A DNA stretch of 64,000 nt from Clostridium collagenovorans DSM 3089 (GTDB lineage: Bacteria > Bacillota > Clostridia > Clostridiales > Clostridiaceae): assembly GCF_900130005.1 (NCBI RefSeq), contig NZ_FQXP01000012.1:66328-130327 (forward strand), read 5' to 3'. The notes under the pieces are model-generated. The model saw only the letters and a program-made list of their open reading frames with translations, ran no database searches and was not told where the DNA came from. The position numbers were made by a program, and so were the translations under genes. Within the stretch, counting starts at the first letter, position 1; each line of letters opens with the position of its first letter. This document shows positions 45,150 through 54,391 of this stretch, one piece after another.

Positions 45150-45397
45150 ATAAAAATCTACTACTTTAGTATAATCATTAATACTTTTAGGTATAAGATT
45201 AAATACCTCTTTTAGATAAATAAAATATAGTCCCTTTACAGTAAAAATTTACCTCCAATGCCTAATATGTTTAAAATCTAAATTACATTATCATATTACT
45301 TGTGGCACTAATAAACCAAGAGGTTATACAACATATGTCACTAATACTTTCTATTAATTTAAACTTAATATTTTAAAAATCTAAGGGGGATTCAATT

Positions 45398-45997
45398 ATG
45401 AGAAGATCTAAAATAGCTGCATTAGCTTTAGCAGCAACAATGTTAACTGGTGCTGCAGCTGCAGGATCATATGCTTACTTCACAGCTAAAACTGAAGTTA
45501 CTACTCCATCTAACTTAGTTATACGAACTGGTAAAATGAACTTAGAAGTATCGAAGGAAAGTGCTTGGGATACTCAAAATATGGGAACATGGGACAAGGA
45601 AACTATAGAATCAACTTCATCAGAACTTGAAAATGGTAATACTAGCTTTGAACAAGTAAAACCAGGTGAAAGATTCTCTAAAATTTACACAATCACTCCA
45701 AAGGATAGCAACTTAAATCAAAAGGTTACTTTTACTGGTGGAGACATACTTCCTGAAACTAATGACTTCCACATAAACTATGTAGTTAGACACAATAATG
45801 GTTCAAGCTCTGTTGATGTTAACAAGGGAGATGTAATAAACCTTGCACCAACAGATGAAATAGAAGTATGTGTATACGTAGATGTTAAACCTTCAATGAC
45901 TGGAGAAAACCTTGGTGGCGAACAAGACAAGCTATTTGATTTAAGTGACAACATTACTCCAATAGAATTCCAAGGTGCTCAAATAAACGCTCAATAA
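45398..45997 (+). CDS. TasA/camelysin-family surface fibre protein (BsaA-like), copy 3
   Basis: 199 residues. The SipW-type N-terminus (RRSKIAALALAATMLTGAAA, then GSYAYFTAKTEV) and the block TPSNLVIRTGKMNLEVSK match copy 1, and the C-terminus ends DKLFDLSDNITPIEFQGAQI like copy 1. The codon choice looks more regular than in the neighbours, as in a highly expressed gene. AAGGGGG lies before the ATG. A terminator follows and sipW is next. Confidence 0.9.
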   Translation: MRRSKIAALALAATMLTGAAAAGSYAYFTAKTEVTTPSNLVIRTGKMNLEVSKESAWDTQNMGTWDKETIESTSSELENGNTSFEQVKPGERFSKIYTITPKDSNLNQKVTFTGGDILPETNDFHINYVVRHNNGSSSVDVNKGDVINLAPTDEIEVCVYVDVKPSMTGENLGGEQDKLFDLSDNITPIEFQGAQINAQ

Positions 45998-46020
45998 TGT
46001 TTTTAAATATTTAATTAAAA

Positions 46021-46057
46021 AGGCATTCTTTCTATAAAACTAGAATGTCTTTTTTTA
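46021..46057 (+). terminator. Terminator between TasA copy 3 and sipW
   Basis: AGGCATTCT and AGAATGTCT arms (one mismatch) are followed by a run of seven T's. Partial read-through may feed sipW. Confidence 0.8.
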
Positions 46058-46112
46058 ATAGTAATAATATCATTTCTTATGGAATGTATATTTGATAGAG
46101 GTGAAGAATTCT

Positions 46113-46604
46113 ATGCTTAAGCTAAAAAAACTGTTTAATAAAACTATATCCATATTAATTACCATTTTGTTAATAATATTATGCCTTAACACTCTTTGCA
46201 CCAAATCTGATGTTATGTTTAAAATAATTGGATTTAGAAATTATACTGTTCTAAGTGGTAGCATGGAACCAACTATACAGCCTGGAGATGTAGTATTTAT
46301 TAAACATAAAAATAAATCTACTATAGGATTAAATGACATAGTTACATTTAGAGAAGATAATAAAATAATTACTCATAGAGTAATTGAAGACTCTGAGAAA
46401 GGCTTTATAACTAAAGGAGATAATAACAACGTGGCTGATTCAACTATTCTAGAAGCTGAAAATATTTTAGGCAAGGTAGTTCTTACAGTTCCTAAAATAG
46501 GATATATATTATCATTTTTATCCAAACCATGGATTGTAACCCTAGAACTATTACTACTTGGATTCACATTCTTTTTTATCGGAATTAAGGGTACTGATGA
46601 TTAA
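46113..46604 (+). CDS. sipW: ER-type signal peptidase I
   Basis: 163 residues from the ATG at 46113, which follows GAGGTG at a good distance. It has an N-terminal membrane helix, the catalytic Ser in VLSGSMEPTIQPGD (Ser50), a catalytic His in IITHRV (His88) in place of Lys, KGDNNNVAD after it, and a second helix near the C-terminus. The Ser-His pair is the SipW type, which removes the signals of TasA-like proteins. The gene sits between TasA copy 3 and the first regulator. Confidence 0.93.
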   Translation: MLKLKKLFNKTISILITILLIILCLNTLCTKSDVMFKIIGFRNYTVLSGSMEPTIQPGDVVFIKHKNKSTIGLNDIVTFREDNKIITHRVIEDSEKGFITKGDNNNVADSTILEAENILGKVVLTVPKIGYILSFLSKPWIVTLELLLLGFTFFFIGIKGTDD

Positions 46605-46625
46605 TCATATTAGGAGGTGTATTTT

Positions 46626-47237
46626 ATGAATGCTATTATTATTTCTGAATATTTTATAGTACAGGATGCTATAAATCAACTTCTTTATAAGAACTTTAAT
46701 ATAGAAGAAATCAAAAATCTAAAAGAGCTAAATTCATTTAAAGAATTGAATCTCATGAATTATGAACTTTTAATAATTAATATGGACTATGAAGATGACA
46801 AAATTATTTCTTTAGTAAGGTCCATAAAAAACAATTACCGTAATATACAAATAATTATGTTGAATTTCAAATCCAATCTTAACTTAGCTTTAGAGTATAT
46901 TCAATCTGGTATAGATGCTTACTTATTAAATATTAAAGAAAAGGATGAGTTTATTTATGCTATACGCAAAGTCCTAGAAGGTAAAAAATACTTTGATAGT
47001 TCTTTACTTGAAAAAATATTAAATGATTCAACTAAAAATAGAGCCTTAGATTTAACTGACCGAGAAACACAAATTCTTGAAGAAGTGTCAAAGGGATTAA
47101 GTAACAAAGAAATAGCCTCTATTTTATACCTATCTGAGTATACTGTAAAAAAACATATTAGTAATATACTAAAAAAACTTAAGTTAAAAAGTAGGAGAGA
47201 TCTAATGATTTATGCACTTAAAAATCGTACAAGTTAA
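46626..47237 (+). CDS. LuxR/NarL-type regulator with degenerate receiver, copy 1
   Basis: About 203 residues from the ATG at 46626 (AGGAGG before it). The receiver-like domain (1-125) lacks phosphorylation residues: the acceptor position reads IINMDYED (Asn for Asp), and the switch-Lys position is Asn (YLLNIKEKDE). The acidic pair at the start is absent (IIISEYF). The C-terminal LuxR HTH is intact (LTDRETQILEEVSKGLSNKE, YTVKKHISNILKKL). It should act without phosphorylation. It lies 21 nt after sipW and is probably co-transcribed. It is likely a regulator of the fibre genes. Confidence 0.85.
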   Translation: MNAIIISEYFIVQDAINQLLYKNFNIEEIKNLKELNSFKELNLMNYELLIINMDYEDDKIISLVRSIKNNYRNIQIIMLNFKSNLNLALEYIQSGIDAYLLNIKEKDEFIYAIRKVLEGKKYFDSSLLEKILNDSTKNRALDLTDRETQILEEVSKGLSNKEIASILYLSEYTVKKHISNILKKLKLKSRRDLMIYALKNRTS

Positions 47238-47709
47238 TACCTATATTTACTATAGCAGAATGTAATTTAAGTGAAGATTTAATTATATGATGCTATTTTC
47301 TTTTTAAAATATTGTTATTCTCATCTATATTTATTTGCATATATGTATATTTATGTTTTAATTTGAAATTTTGTGTATATAGACTTCTAATTTAATAGTT
47401 ATCATTCTTTTTTTTTCCATTTTTTCTTCCTTATACTTGATTATTATTGTATTTTTATATTATAATATATTGGTACATGGTATATTTAGCCTTAAATTCT
47501 ATATATTTAGTTACATAACAATTTTTCTCTTAATTCCATTATATATTTTATTTTTAATTTTATAAGTTAACTCTTTAGATTTTATAATAATACTAGGTTG
47601 GCTTTTAATTTATATAATATGATGTAATTTTTATATTACATTACTATATTGCGGTTATTTTAAATGCATTTTAATTTTAAGTTTCAACTTAATTTTAGGA
47701 GGTAATTCA
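47238..47709. other. Spacer between regulators 1 and 2
   Basis: T-rich with no coding frame. It is long for the spacing of paralogous regulators, so copy 2 probably has its own promoter. Confidence 0.4.
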
Positions 47710-48318
47710 ATGAATTCCATTATTATTTCAGATTCATTCATAATTAGAGATGCTTTGACAAACTTATTAAAAACAAACTTTAAGGTAGATAGTATAACCA
47801 GTTACCTAAATTTGAAGGAAGTATCCAATGAAAGTTTACAAAAAACTAAACTTTTAATTGTAGATTTAAAAATGGTTACAACTTCAGATATGTCTTACTT
47901 AAACAGTTTAAAGTTAAAATTTCACAACTTGAAAGTTGTTATTTTAGACCTTCTAAGCAATTCAAACACACTGTCAAGAGTAAGTACTTTAAATATCGAT
48001 GCATATATTATAAACATTACAGATAAGGATGAATTTTCCCTTATAATAAAAAAGGTTCTAAAAAATGAAAAATACTTTGATAGCGAATTGATGGGAATGT
48101 TAATTAAATCAAATAAACGCTCACTTAATAAATCTCTACTCACCAAAAGAGAACTTGAAATTGTTTCTCAAGTATCTAAAGGCTTTGACAATAAAGAAAT
48201 AGCAGAAAACCTATATATTTCTGAATACACAGTGAAAAAACACATTAGTAATATACTATCAAAACTCCACTTTAAAAATAGACGTGACCTTATGTTATAT
48301 GCTTTAGATGATAAATAA
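47710..48318 (+). CDS. LuxR/NarL-type regulator with degenerate receiver, copy 2
   Basis: 202 residues, AGGAGG before the ATG. The receiver keeps an Asp at the acceptor position (LIVDLKM), but the acidic pair is reduced (IIISDSF) and the switch Lys is replaced (YIINITDKDE). The C-terminal HTH (LTKRELEIVSQVSKGFDNKE, YTVKKHISNILSKL) matches copies 1 and 3. It is a paralogue that arose by local duplication. Its targets are probably the surface locus, but this is not shown. Confidence 0.83.
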   Translation: MNSIIISDSFIIRDALTNLLKTNFKVDSITSYLNLKEVSNESLQKTKLLIVDLKMVTTSDMSYLNSLKLKFHNLKVVILDLLSNSNTLSRVSTLNIDAYIINITDKDEFSLIIKKVLKNEKYFDSELMGMLIKSNKRSLNKSLLTKRELEIVSQVSKGFDNKEIAENLYISEYTVKKHISNILSKLHFKNRRDLMLYALDDK

Positions 48319-48473
48319 TTCATTTTAAGCACGTTTAGATACAATTAAAACAAAGTCTATTGAAAGCTTAACTCCTAAAGTATATTCTAAATATATAAGA
48401 TCAACTACACCTTTAGTGTATAATCTTATATATTTATTTTTTTTGTTTATTGGTTATTTAGGAGGTATACAAA

Positions 48474-49091
48474 ATGAACACACTAATATTATCCGATTCA
48501 TTTATAGTGAAGGACTCATTGAGAAACCTATTAGAAAGCAACTTTAATATGGATAACATAGAAATGGCCAGCAAAATAAAAGACCTTTCTACAGAAATTC
48601 TTACAAACATGAATCTATTAATAGTAGATTTAAACGATAATGATAATGATTTATCATATATAAATAAACTAAAAGAAACTTTTAGAAACCTAAAAATAAT
48701 TATATTCGATTTTTTCAAGGGACAAAGTAATTTATTAAATCTATTCAATATAAACATCGATGCATATGTTTTAAATCCTACAGATAAGATTGAATTTATT
48801 TATATAATCCGTAAAGTACTAGATGGCAAAAAATATTTCTCTAGTGAAATATTAAATACAATTCTCCAATCAAACTTAAAAGAATCCTCTTCCGCTAAGA
48901 TTACAACCCGAGAATTTGAAGTTTTAAATTGCTTATCTAAGGGGCTTTCAAACAAAGATATCGCTAAAAGTTTATATATTTCTGAATACACCGTAAAAAA
49001 ACACATCAGTAATATGCTTTATAAATTAGAATTAAAAAGTAGACATAGTCTTGTAATATTCGCCTTGGAAAACAACCTTTTCAAAGCCTAG
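48474..49091 (+). CDS. LuxR/NarL-type regulator with degenerate receiver, copy 3
   Basis: 205 residues, AGGAGG before the ATG. The acceptor-like Asp is in LIVDLNDNDN; the acidic pair (LILSDSF) and the switch Lys (YVLNPTDKIE) are atypical. The HTH reads ITTREFEVLNCLSKGLSNKD and YTVKKHISNMLYKL. It completes a row of three paralogues of almost equal length. No cognate kinase is nearby. A hetero-oligomeric or ligand-sensing mode is possible. Confidence 0.83.
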   Translation: MNTLILSDSFIVKDSLRNLLESNFNMDNIEMASKIKDLSTEILTNMNLLIVDLNDNDNDLSYINKLKETFRNLKIIIFDFFKGQSNLLNLFNINIDAYVLNPTDKIEFIYIIRKVLDGKKYFSSEILNTILQSNLKESSSAKITTREFEVLNCLSKGLSNKDIAKSLYISEYTVKKHISNMLYKLELKSRHSLVIFALENNLFKA

Positions 49092-49656
49092 AGGTTTTGA
49101 TATCTGAATTTCTTAATATGAAATTCTATATATCTTTAGTCTACAATATATTTTGTTTTAATTTCCTTGATTTTTCTGTATAGCTAAATATCAAGCTCCA
49201 ACTTAAGCTAAAATCTTGTGATTTTGCCTTAACTCTAGATTATATAAATTCTAGATTTTAATTATGCATATTTATATTTAAATTTATAAAATTTGCTATG
49301 CATATTTATAGCGAAAATTTAATATATATTATTTATGAGCTTAAGCTCATCCCTCAATATATAACTTATAAAATTTAAATCCTTTATAATTTCCCGATAA
49401 TAAACCTTAATTATTAACCCTTAAATAAAAACAGTAGTTATGTAAAATAACTACTGTTTTTATACCTACACATTAAGTTTAAGCATTTAGTTTTAAGCTT
49501 AGCCATTTAGTTTAAATCTTTATAGTTCTATAGCTTGCCGATTCAATTTAAACTTTTGCATCTATTTAAAGCTTAACAACTTAACTTCCTCTTTATATCT
49601 CTGTATAAGCTTTATCACTTGGCTTAAAGCTTTACCTATATATGAAATTTAACGAT
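49092..49656. other. Spacer at the end of the regulator row
   Basis: A perfect bidirectional terminator lies at 49428-49460. From 49460 to 49656 there are degraded TTTAGTTTAAG and AAGCTTT units with no coding potential. Confidence 0.45.
49428..49460. terminator. Bidirectional terminator
   Basis: AAAACAGTAGTTA pairs perfectly with TAACTACTGTTTT and is bordered by A and T runs. It separates the plus-strand regulator row from the minus-strand genes. Confidence 0.85.
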
Positions 49657-50559
49657 TTACTTCAAATAATTATCTATAATTCTAAACTTTAATTCTAGTT
49701 CATTTCTTATATCCTCATTAAACTTATCAAAGGTCTCCACTAATAAAGCATTTACTCCGTGATTTGCATCATTAAGTGCTTTATCAATCTCCATAATAAT
49801 ATGGTCACCAAAATATCTACAAACCTTATCAAGATGCCCATAACAATATAATCCCGTATCTCTATCTTGATCTACATCAATAAATATATCATACCAGCTT
49901 ATATCCTCTAAGCCACTTAAAATTCTCTTTTTAAAGTCACCCTCTTCTAATTTTCTTAATTTATTTATACCACTACACTCTGCCTCTTCAAAATTAGGCT
50001 TAACAACAAACTCATTAAAGCTATCCTCTAAGACTATCTTTCCATTTGTAAGATTATTTATGTATAACCTAAGAGTAGTTAAAGTTTTCTTTATCTTTTC
50101 ATTTATATCAAAATATAAATTTCCCTTAACCTCATCATAATATAAATAACTTCTCATGCATTTATGTTTATATTGAGCTAATATGCTCTCAATTATAGAC
50201 TCTCTCCTACTATAAATAAGTTTATTAAATTCATCCAAGCCACCTTGCATTGCTGCTTGATAACTTTCATACTTAAATCTCCATTCATCTACCCCATTAT
50301 ATGTAGGAGTAACGTACTCCTCTCCCCTAAATATAGAAGACTTTGAAATAGACTCTAAAATTTTAGGACCTTCTATACTCCTGCCTATGTAACCCAGCAA
50401 ATCTTCTTTGTTTCTATTTTTCAAATAACTAACTATATAATCACTCATATCTATTGCTATTTCTTCATTACCATCACCAAAAATACCATTTAAGCATTCC
50501 CCTCTAAACATACAATCATCAATAGTACTCTGTTCACTCTCCATTATCACTTCTAACAT
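49657..50559 (-). CDS. Hypothetical soluble protein, 300 aa
   Basis: I do not recognise a family. The protein is acidic and mostly helical, with no signal peptide or membrane segment. Segments such as MSDYIVSYLKNRNKEDLLGY, YESYQAAMQGGLDEFNKLI and DIFIDVDQDRDTGLYCYGHL look conserved-type. GAGGGAA precedes the ATG. It stands alone beside a WYL-regulator remnant. Confidence 0.75.
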   Translation of the reverse strand: MLEVIMESEQSTIDDCMFRGECLNGIFGDGNEEIAIDMSDYIVSYLKNRNKEDLLGYIGRSIEGPKILESISKSSIFRGEEYVTPTYNGVDEWRFKYESYQAAMQGGLDEFNKLIYSRRESIIESILAQYKHKCMRSYLYYDEVKGNLYFDINEKIKKTLTTLRLYINNLTNGKIVLEDSFNEFVVKPNFEEAECSGINKLRKLEEGDFKKRILSGLEDISWYDIFIDVDQDRDTGLYCYGHLDKVCRYFGDHIIMEIDKALNDANHGVNALLVETFDKFNEDIRNELELKFRIIDNYLK

Positions 50560-50637
50560 TAATGTTCCCTCCCCAATTCAACAACCGTCATAATAATAAT
50601 TCAATGATAAAATAGCAAATATATACCTTTTTAATTT

Positions 50638-50949
50638 TCAGATTACAGCTACATCCCAAACATTATCATCTTGAGATAATAACTACTTCTCTAAACCCTT
50701 ACCAAAAACCTCTGCCTCTATGATATAACCCTCTTGTTTCTTTTTCTTAACCTGTGCCGTTGGTATCCTATCTAAAATAGCCTAAAGAGCTAAGTCATTA
50801 CATTTAAATCTTACATTAGTAAGCTCCCCTGTGTACATAAACTGAACCCTTTTCCTAAACTCCCCCTCTTGAAATCTCTCCACATATGGAATCCTAAATT
50901 TTTTCTCAGTGCATACTATATTCTTCATTCTATCTACTGGTAAAACCAT
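50638..50949 (-). pseudogene. C-terminal remnant of a WYL-domain regulator
   Basis: The minus strand reads MVLPVDRMKNIVCTEKKFRI, FRKRVQFMYTGELTNVRFKC, NDLAL-stop-AILDRIPTA and GYIIEAEVFGKGLEK-stop-LLSQDDNVWDVAVI. This is the C-terminal part of helix-turn-helix/WYL regulators of the YafY type. Two in-frame stops interrupt it and the N-terminal two-thirds is missing. It is a decayed gene. Confidence 0.75.
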
Positions 50950-51527
50950 AGTATATTACCTCTTTTACCCAAATAGGATATTAAATAGAAATAATATTCT
51001 GAAAACATAATGCCCACTGGATTAACACCATTGCTCTTAAAATCCATTTTAAACCTCTTAAGTAATTATTTTTAACTTTTTATATATACTCTTTAACCCT
51101 ATTATACAACAAAACATGGACATTTGTTGACCATGCAATATTTTTTTATTTCTTTTTTAATATTATTTATTTTTTCTATAAGTATAACTTTATCATCAGA
51201 ATTATAAATACATACCTCACCAGGATTTACCATATTGATGCCAACTTTTATTATTCTTAAAACGCTTTATAAAAAATCAAAAGCCATACAATTTCAACAA
51301 AGTGCCTTATCTATTTAAATTCAGCTATAATTACAAAATAAAAAGGTACTTAGCATTTCTATAATCGTAAAAACACTAAATACCTCTTCCCCATTATAAA
51401 AACAAGCTTTAGATTACTCGTTAAACTACTTATCTTTTAAAGCTCTCCTCTTTTAGTTTTTCTCTAATCTAAATACCTTACCTTCTTATCCCTACATCTA
51501 TCCCCTAAATCTTTTCTTCCTGTTATT
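50950..51527. other. Spacer between the WYL remnant and the GGDEF-EAL gene
   Basis: No gene is seen. Some sequence up to about 51130 may be further WYL-gene debris. A weak hairpin (GGTACTTAG / CTAAATACC) lies near 51345-51384. Confidence 0.4.
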
Positions 51528-53879
51528 TTAATTTTTATCTTCCCTCTTCCATGTTAAGCTATCACGCAATACTTTCTCATATTCTTTCATAGTTACAGCT
51601 TTAGAGAACAGGAACACTTGTCCTACATCAGAATCCATGCTCTTTAAAAGTTCATACTGCTCCTCTGTTTCTATATCTTCTACTACTACCTCTAAGTTTA
51701 AATGTTTCGCCATAACTATAATATCCTTAATTACTAACAGTCCCTTTGAGGATGTACCACCGCTCCCTAAGAACTCTTTATTTAACTTAAGAACATCTAT
51801 AGGTAAATCCTTAAGTAAATTTAGGGATGAATATCCTGTCCCAAAGTCATCCATTGCAATTCTAAACCCTATCATCTTCATCTTTTCTATTATATATATT
51901 AAGTCCTTTGACTTATCTAAAACTACGCTTTCTGTAATCTCTAATTCTATCATCTCTGGATTCACTAAATACTTCTTTGCTATAAATTCTAACTTCTCAG
52001 GTATATATCTATCAAACATATGAACCCTAGATAGATTAACAGATACTATAGTTGGGGTTAACCCACACCCTATCCATTCATTTAGTCTCCTACACACCTC
52101 TTCAAATACATATAAATCAATTTCCTTTATAAATCCATTATCTTCAAATATAGGTATGAATCTGCTTGCTGGAATAATTCCTTTATGGGGATGCTCCCAT
52201 CTTATTAATGCTTCCGAACTACAAAGTTTTTTAGTCTTTAAATCATACTTAGGTTGCATATATATTTTAAACTCATCATTTTTTAGAGCATCTTGCATCT
52301 CATTAGTAACTTCCTGCTCATACAGCATTTTATTTACAAGCTTCTCATCATAAAATTCCATGGAACTTTTATGACTATTTTTAACTGTCTTACGTGCTAG
52401 ATTTGCCTTATCTCTTATATCATCTATACTTTCAGAATTGTCCTCTATTACATATACTCCTGTTGACATAACAAATGTTGATACTATTATATCTCCTTGT
52501 AGTATTACTCTCTCATACACATCTTTAATCCTTTTAGCTAAGGAACCTTTATCAAAATATCTTATTAGCACTGCAAATTTATCATTATATATTCTAGCAA
52601 TCCTCTCATCATAGAATAATGATCTACCTATTCTATCTATAATTTGCTTAAGTACCGTGCTTCCTTGCTCATATCCATATAAATCATTAATATCCTTAAA
52701 TTTATCAATATCAAAAACTAAGTAAGCATATCTTTTATCCTTGGCATTATCTAAGATTTCCTTAACCTCTATAGTCATTTTCCTATAGTTTGCATGCATA
52801 GTAATCTCATCTACATATGCAAGTCGCTTAAGATTTAATTTATTCTTCCCATTACTTCTCATTAAATATATAAGAACTCCTATATAACCCACAAGGATTA
52901 ATATAAAGCTCCAAAAGGCTAAATTAAAAGTACTCATTAACTTCTCCATTACTAAGTTTTTACGTACTACAAAAATCACGTACCAGTCATTAATATATAT
53001 CGGTGCAAAGCTTACATATCTTTTTCCCTTTTCAATTTCAACTTCAATAACTCCACTTTTTTGGATTTTTACATGATTCTCCATGCCATGTATATCTTCT
53101 TCATCATACACGCCAATTGTTCTAGCTCTCATTTCTGAGAATAAATTTTTATATTCCTCATCATCCTTATATGTGGATTTAATTATATAATCACCATTAC
53201 TCTTAACAACATGAGTATATCCACTTTTTTCAAAAATATTTAAATCTAAGATTCTACTATAATCTTCTATATTATTAGTTGCAAAAATAACTGCTACTAT
53301 TTCTCCATCTTTATATACAGGAGTTGAATATATTATAATTTCCTTAAAATCTGTTCTATCTACAATACCACCTGAAACATTACTTTTGCCTTGAAGTGCT
53401 TCTTTAAAATAATCTCTATCCCCTATATTAACATGATCAACTAGAGTAGTAACTGCGTTACCTTCTAAATCTGATAAGCCCACCTCTTTAAATACACCCA
53501 TTCTTTTACTTCCATTTATGCTTGCTACAAATCTATTTTGACTTTGATTTCCCTTTGATTCCATAATTTTCGAAGCAACCTCCAATGTCTCCATATCCAT
53601 CATAATTTGCTTTTTAACTATAGCTGCATTTTCCTTTGCTAGTTCATGTAAAGTTCCTTCCATGTAATCATTCAATGCTCCATTAAAAATATTTATATAT
53701 ATACCAACAATAAGAACAAATATTCCGACAATAATCAATATACAAAAATTTATTAAATTATTAAATTCTTTCTCAGTATAATTAGCTATAACTCCTTTCT
53801 TATTAAATTTCCACCATTCTCCTTTACACATATTCCTCATACTCTTTTCTTTGTCTTTGTACTTTAGCCTAATGTTCAT
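51528..53879 (-). CDS. Membrane sensor with degenerate GGDEF and intact EAL domain
   Basis: 783 residues from the ATG at 53879, which has TTGGAGG before it; the frame opens 33 codons earlier without a ribosome site. It has two membrane helices, near residues 40 and 320, around a dCache-like extracellular sensor. A GGDEF-like domain follows whose signature reads YNDKF, so cyclase activity is unlikely. The EAL domain keeps EALIRW, NLSRVHM, LEITES, MDDFGTGYSSLNLLKDLP and a late Glu and Gln. It should hydrolyse c-di-GMP. It is a single gene. Confidence 0.9.
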   Translation of the reverse strand: MNIRLKYKDKEKSMRNMCKGEWWKFNKKGVIANYTEKEFNNLINFCILIIVGIFVLIVGIYINIFNGALNDYMEGTLHELAKENAAIVKKQIMMDMETLEVASKIMESKGNQSQNRFVASINGSKRMGVFKEVGLSDLEGNAVTTLVDHVNIGDRDYFKEALQGKSNVSGGIVDRTDFKEIIIYSTPVYKDGEIVAVIFATNNIEDYSRILDLNIFEKSGYTHVVKSNGDYIIKSTYKDDEEYKNLFSEMRARTIGVYDEEDIHGMENHVKIQKSGVIEVEIEKGKRYVSFAPIYINDWYVIFVVRKNLVMEKLMSTFNLAFWSFILILVGYIGVLIYLMRSNGKNKLNLKRLAYVDEITMHANYRKMTIEVKEILDNAKDKRYAYLVFDIDKFKDINDLYGYEQGSTVLKQIIDRIGRSLFYDERIARIYNDKFAVLIRYFDKGSLAKRIKDVYERVILQGDIIVSTFVMSTGVYVIEDNSESIDDIRDKANLARKTVKNSHKSSMEFYDEKLVNKMLYEQEVTNEMQDALKNDEFKIYMQPKYDLKTKKLCSSEALIRWEHPHKGIIPASRFIPIFEDNGFIKEIDLYVFEEVCRRLNEWIGCGLTPTIVSVNLSRVHMFDRYIPEKLEFIAKKYLVNPEMIELEITESVVLDKSKDLIYIIEKMKMIGFRIAMDDFGTGYSSLNLLKDLPIDVLKLNKEFLGSGGTSSKGLLVIKDIIVMAKHLNLEVVVEDIETEEQYELLKSMDSDVGQVFLFSKAVTMKEYEKVLRDSLTWKREDKN

Positions 53880-53979
53880 TATATCTTCCTCCAAAATAAA
53901 TTTGTCCTCGTTACATATTTTATAATAATTACGACATTTATCCCACCAATAATGCACTTTTATTTGCCATTCACCCATT

Positions 53980-54389
53980 TTTGTAAATTTAGTGTATTTT
54001 TTTCTTATAAATATGTATTATTTGTATATAACCACTATATTTTCTTACATAATTTATATAATTACAATTAAATTTATGTTAACTTTCACTTTATACTCCC
54101 TAATGTAATTACTGTTCTATTTCATAAAAACTGAATTCTATATAAGCATTTTAGATTTCAACTTCTTATTAACTACACCTATGTATTTCTTTATGCTCTC
54201 TTTTATAATAACTAAAATCATCTAAGTAATAAAATTCTCTGTTTTAAAATAATAAAACTCTTATAAAGAGTAAAATTCTCTGAGCAAAAATAACTAAAGT
54301 CCTATAAACAATAAGACTATATAGTAAAAGCACTAAAAATTCCTCCAAATAACAAAAGCTATGTGTAGTTTGAATTCTACACATAGCTT
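53980..54389. other. Spacer with a degenerate ~20-bp repeat
   Basis: From about 54200 to 54350 the minus strand repeats TTATT...AGAGAATTTTA-like units of roughly 18-24 bp. The terminator of the next gene follows. Confidence 0.45.
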
Positions 54390-54391
54390 TT
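54354..54391 (-). terminator. Terminator of the small two-gene operon
   Basis: AAAAGCTATGTGTAG pairs with CTACACATAGCTTTT and overlaps the last stop codon. Confidence 0.8.

Larger units (their letters stand above)
44796..45397. other. Spacer between the two fibre operons
   Basis: No gene is seen. It contains a MITE-like hairpin (44859-44956), interspersed repeat copy C (45046-45149) and a duplicated leader (from about 45245). Confidence 0.6.

Noticed and set aside
53880..53978. Longer N-terminus for the GGDEF-EAL protein
   Set aside because: No ribosome site before the upstream ATG, while TTGGAGG precedes the ATG at 53879.
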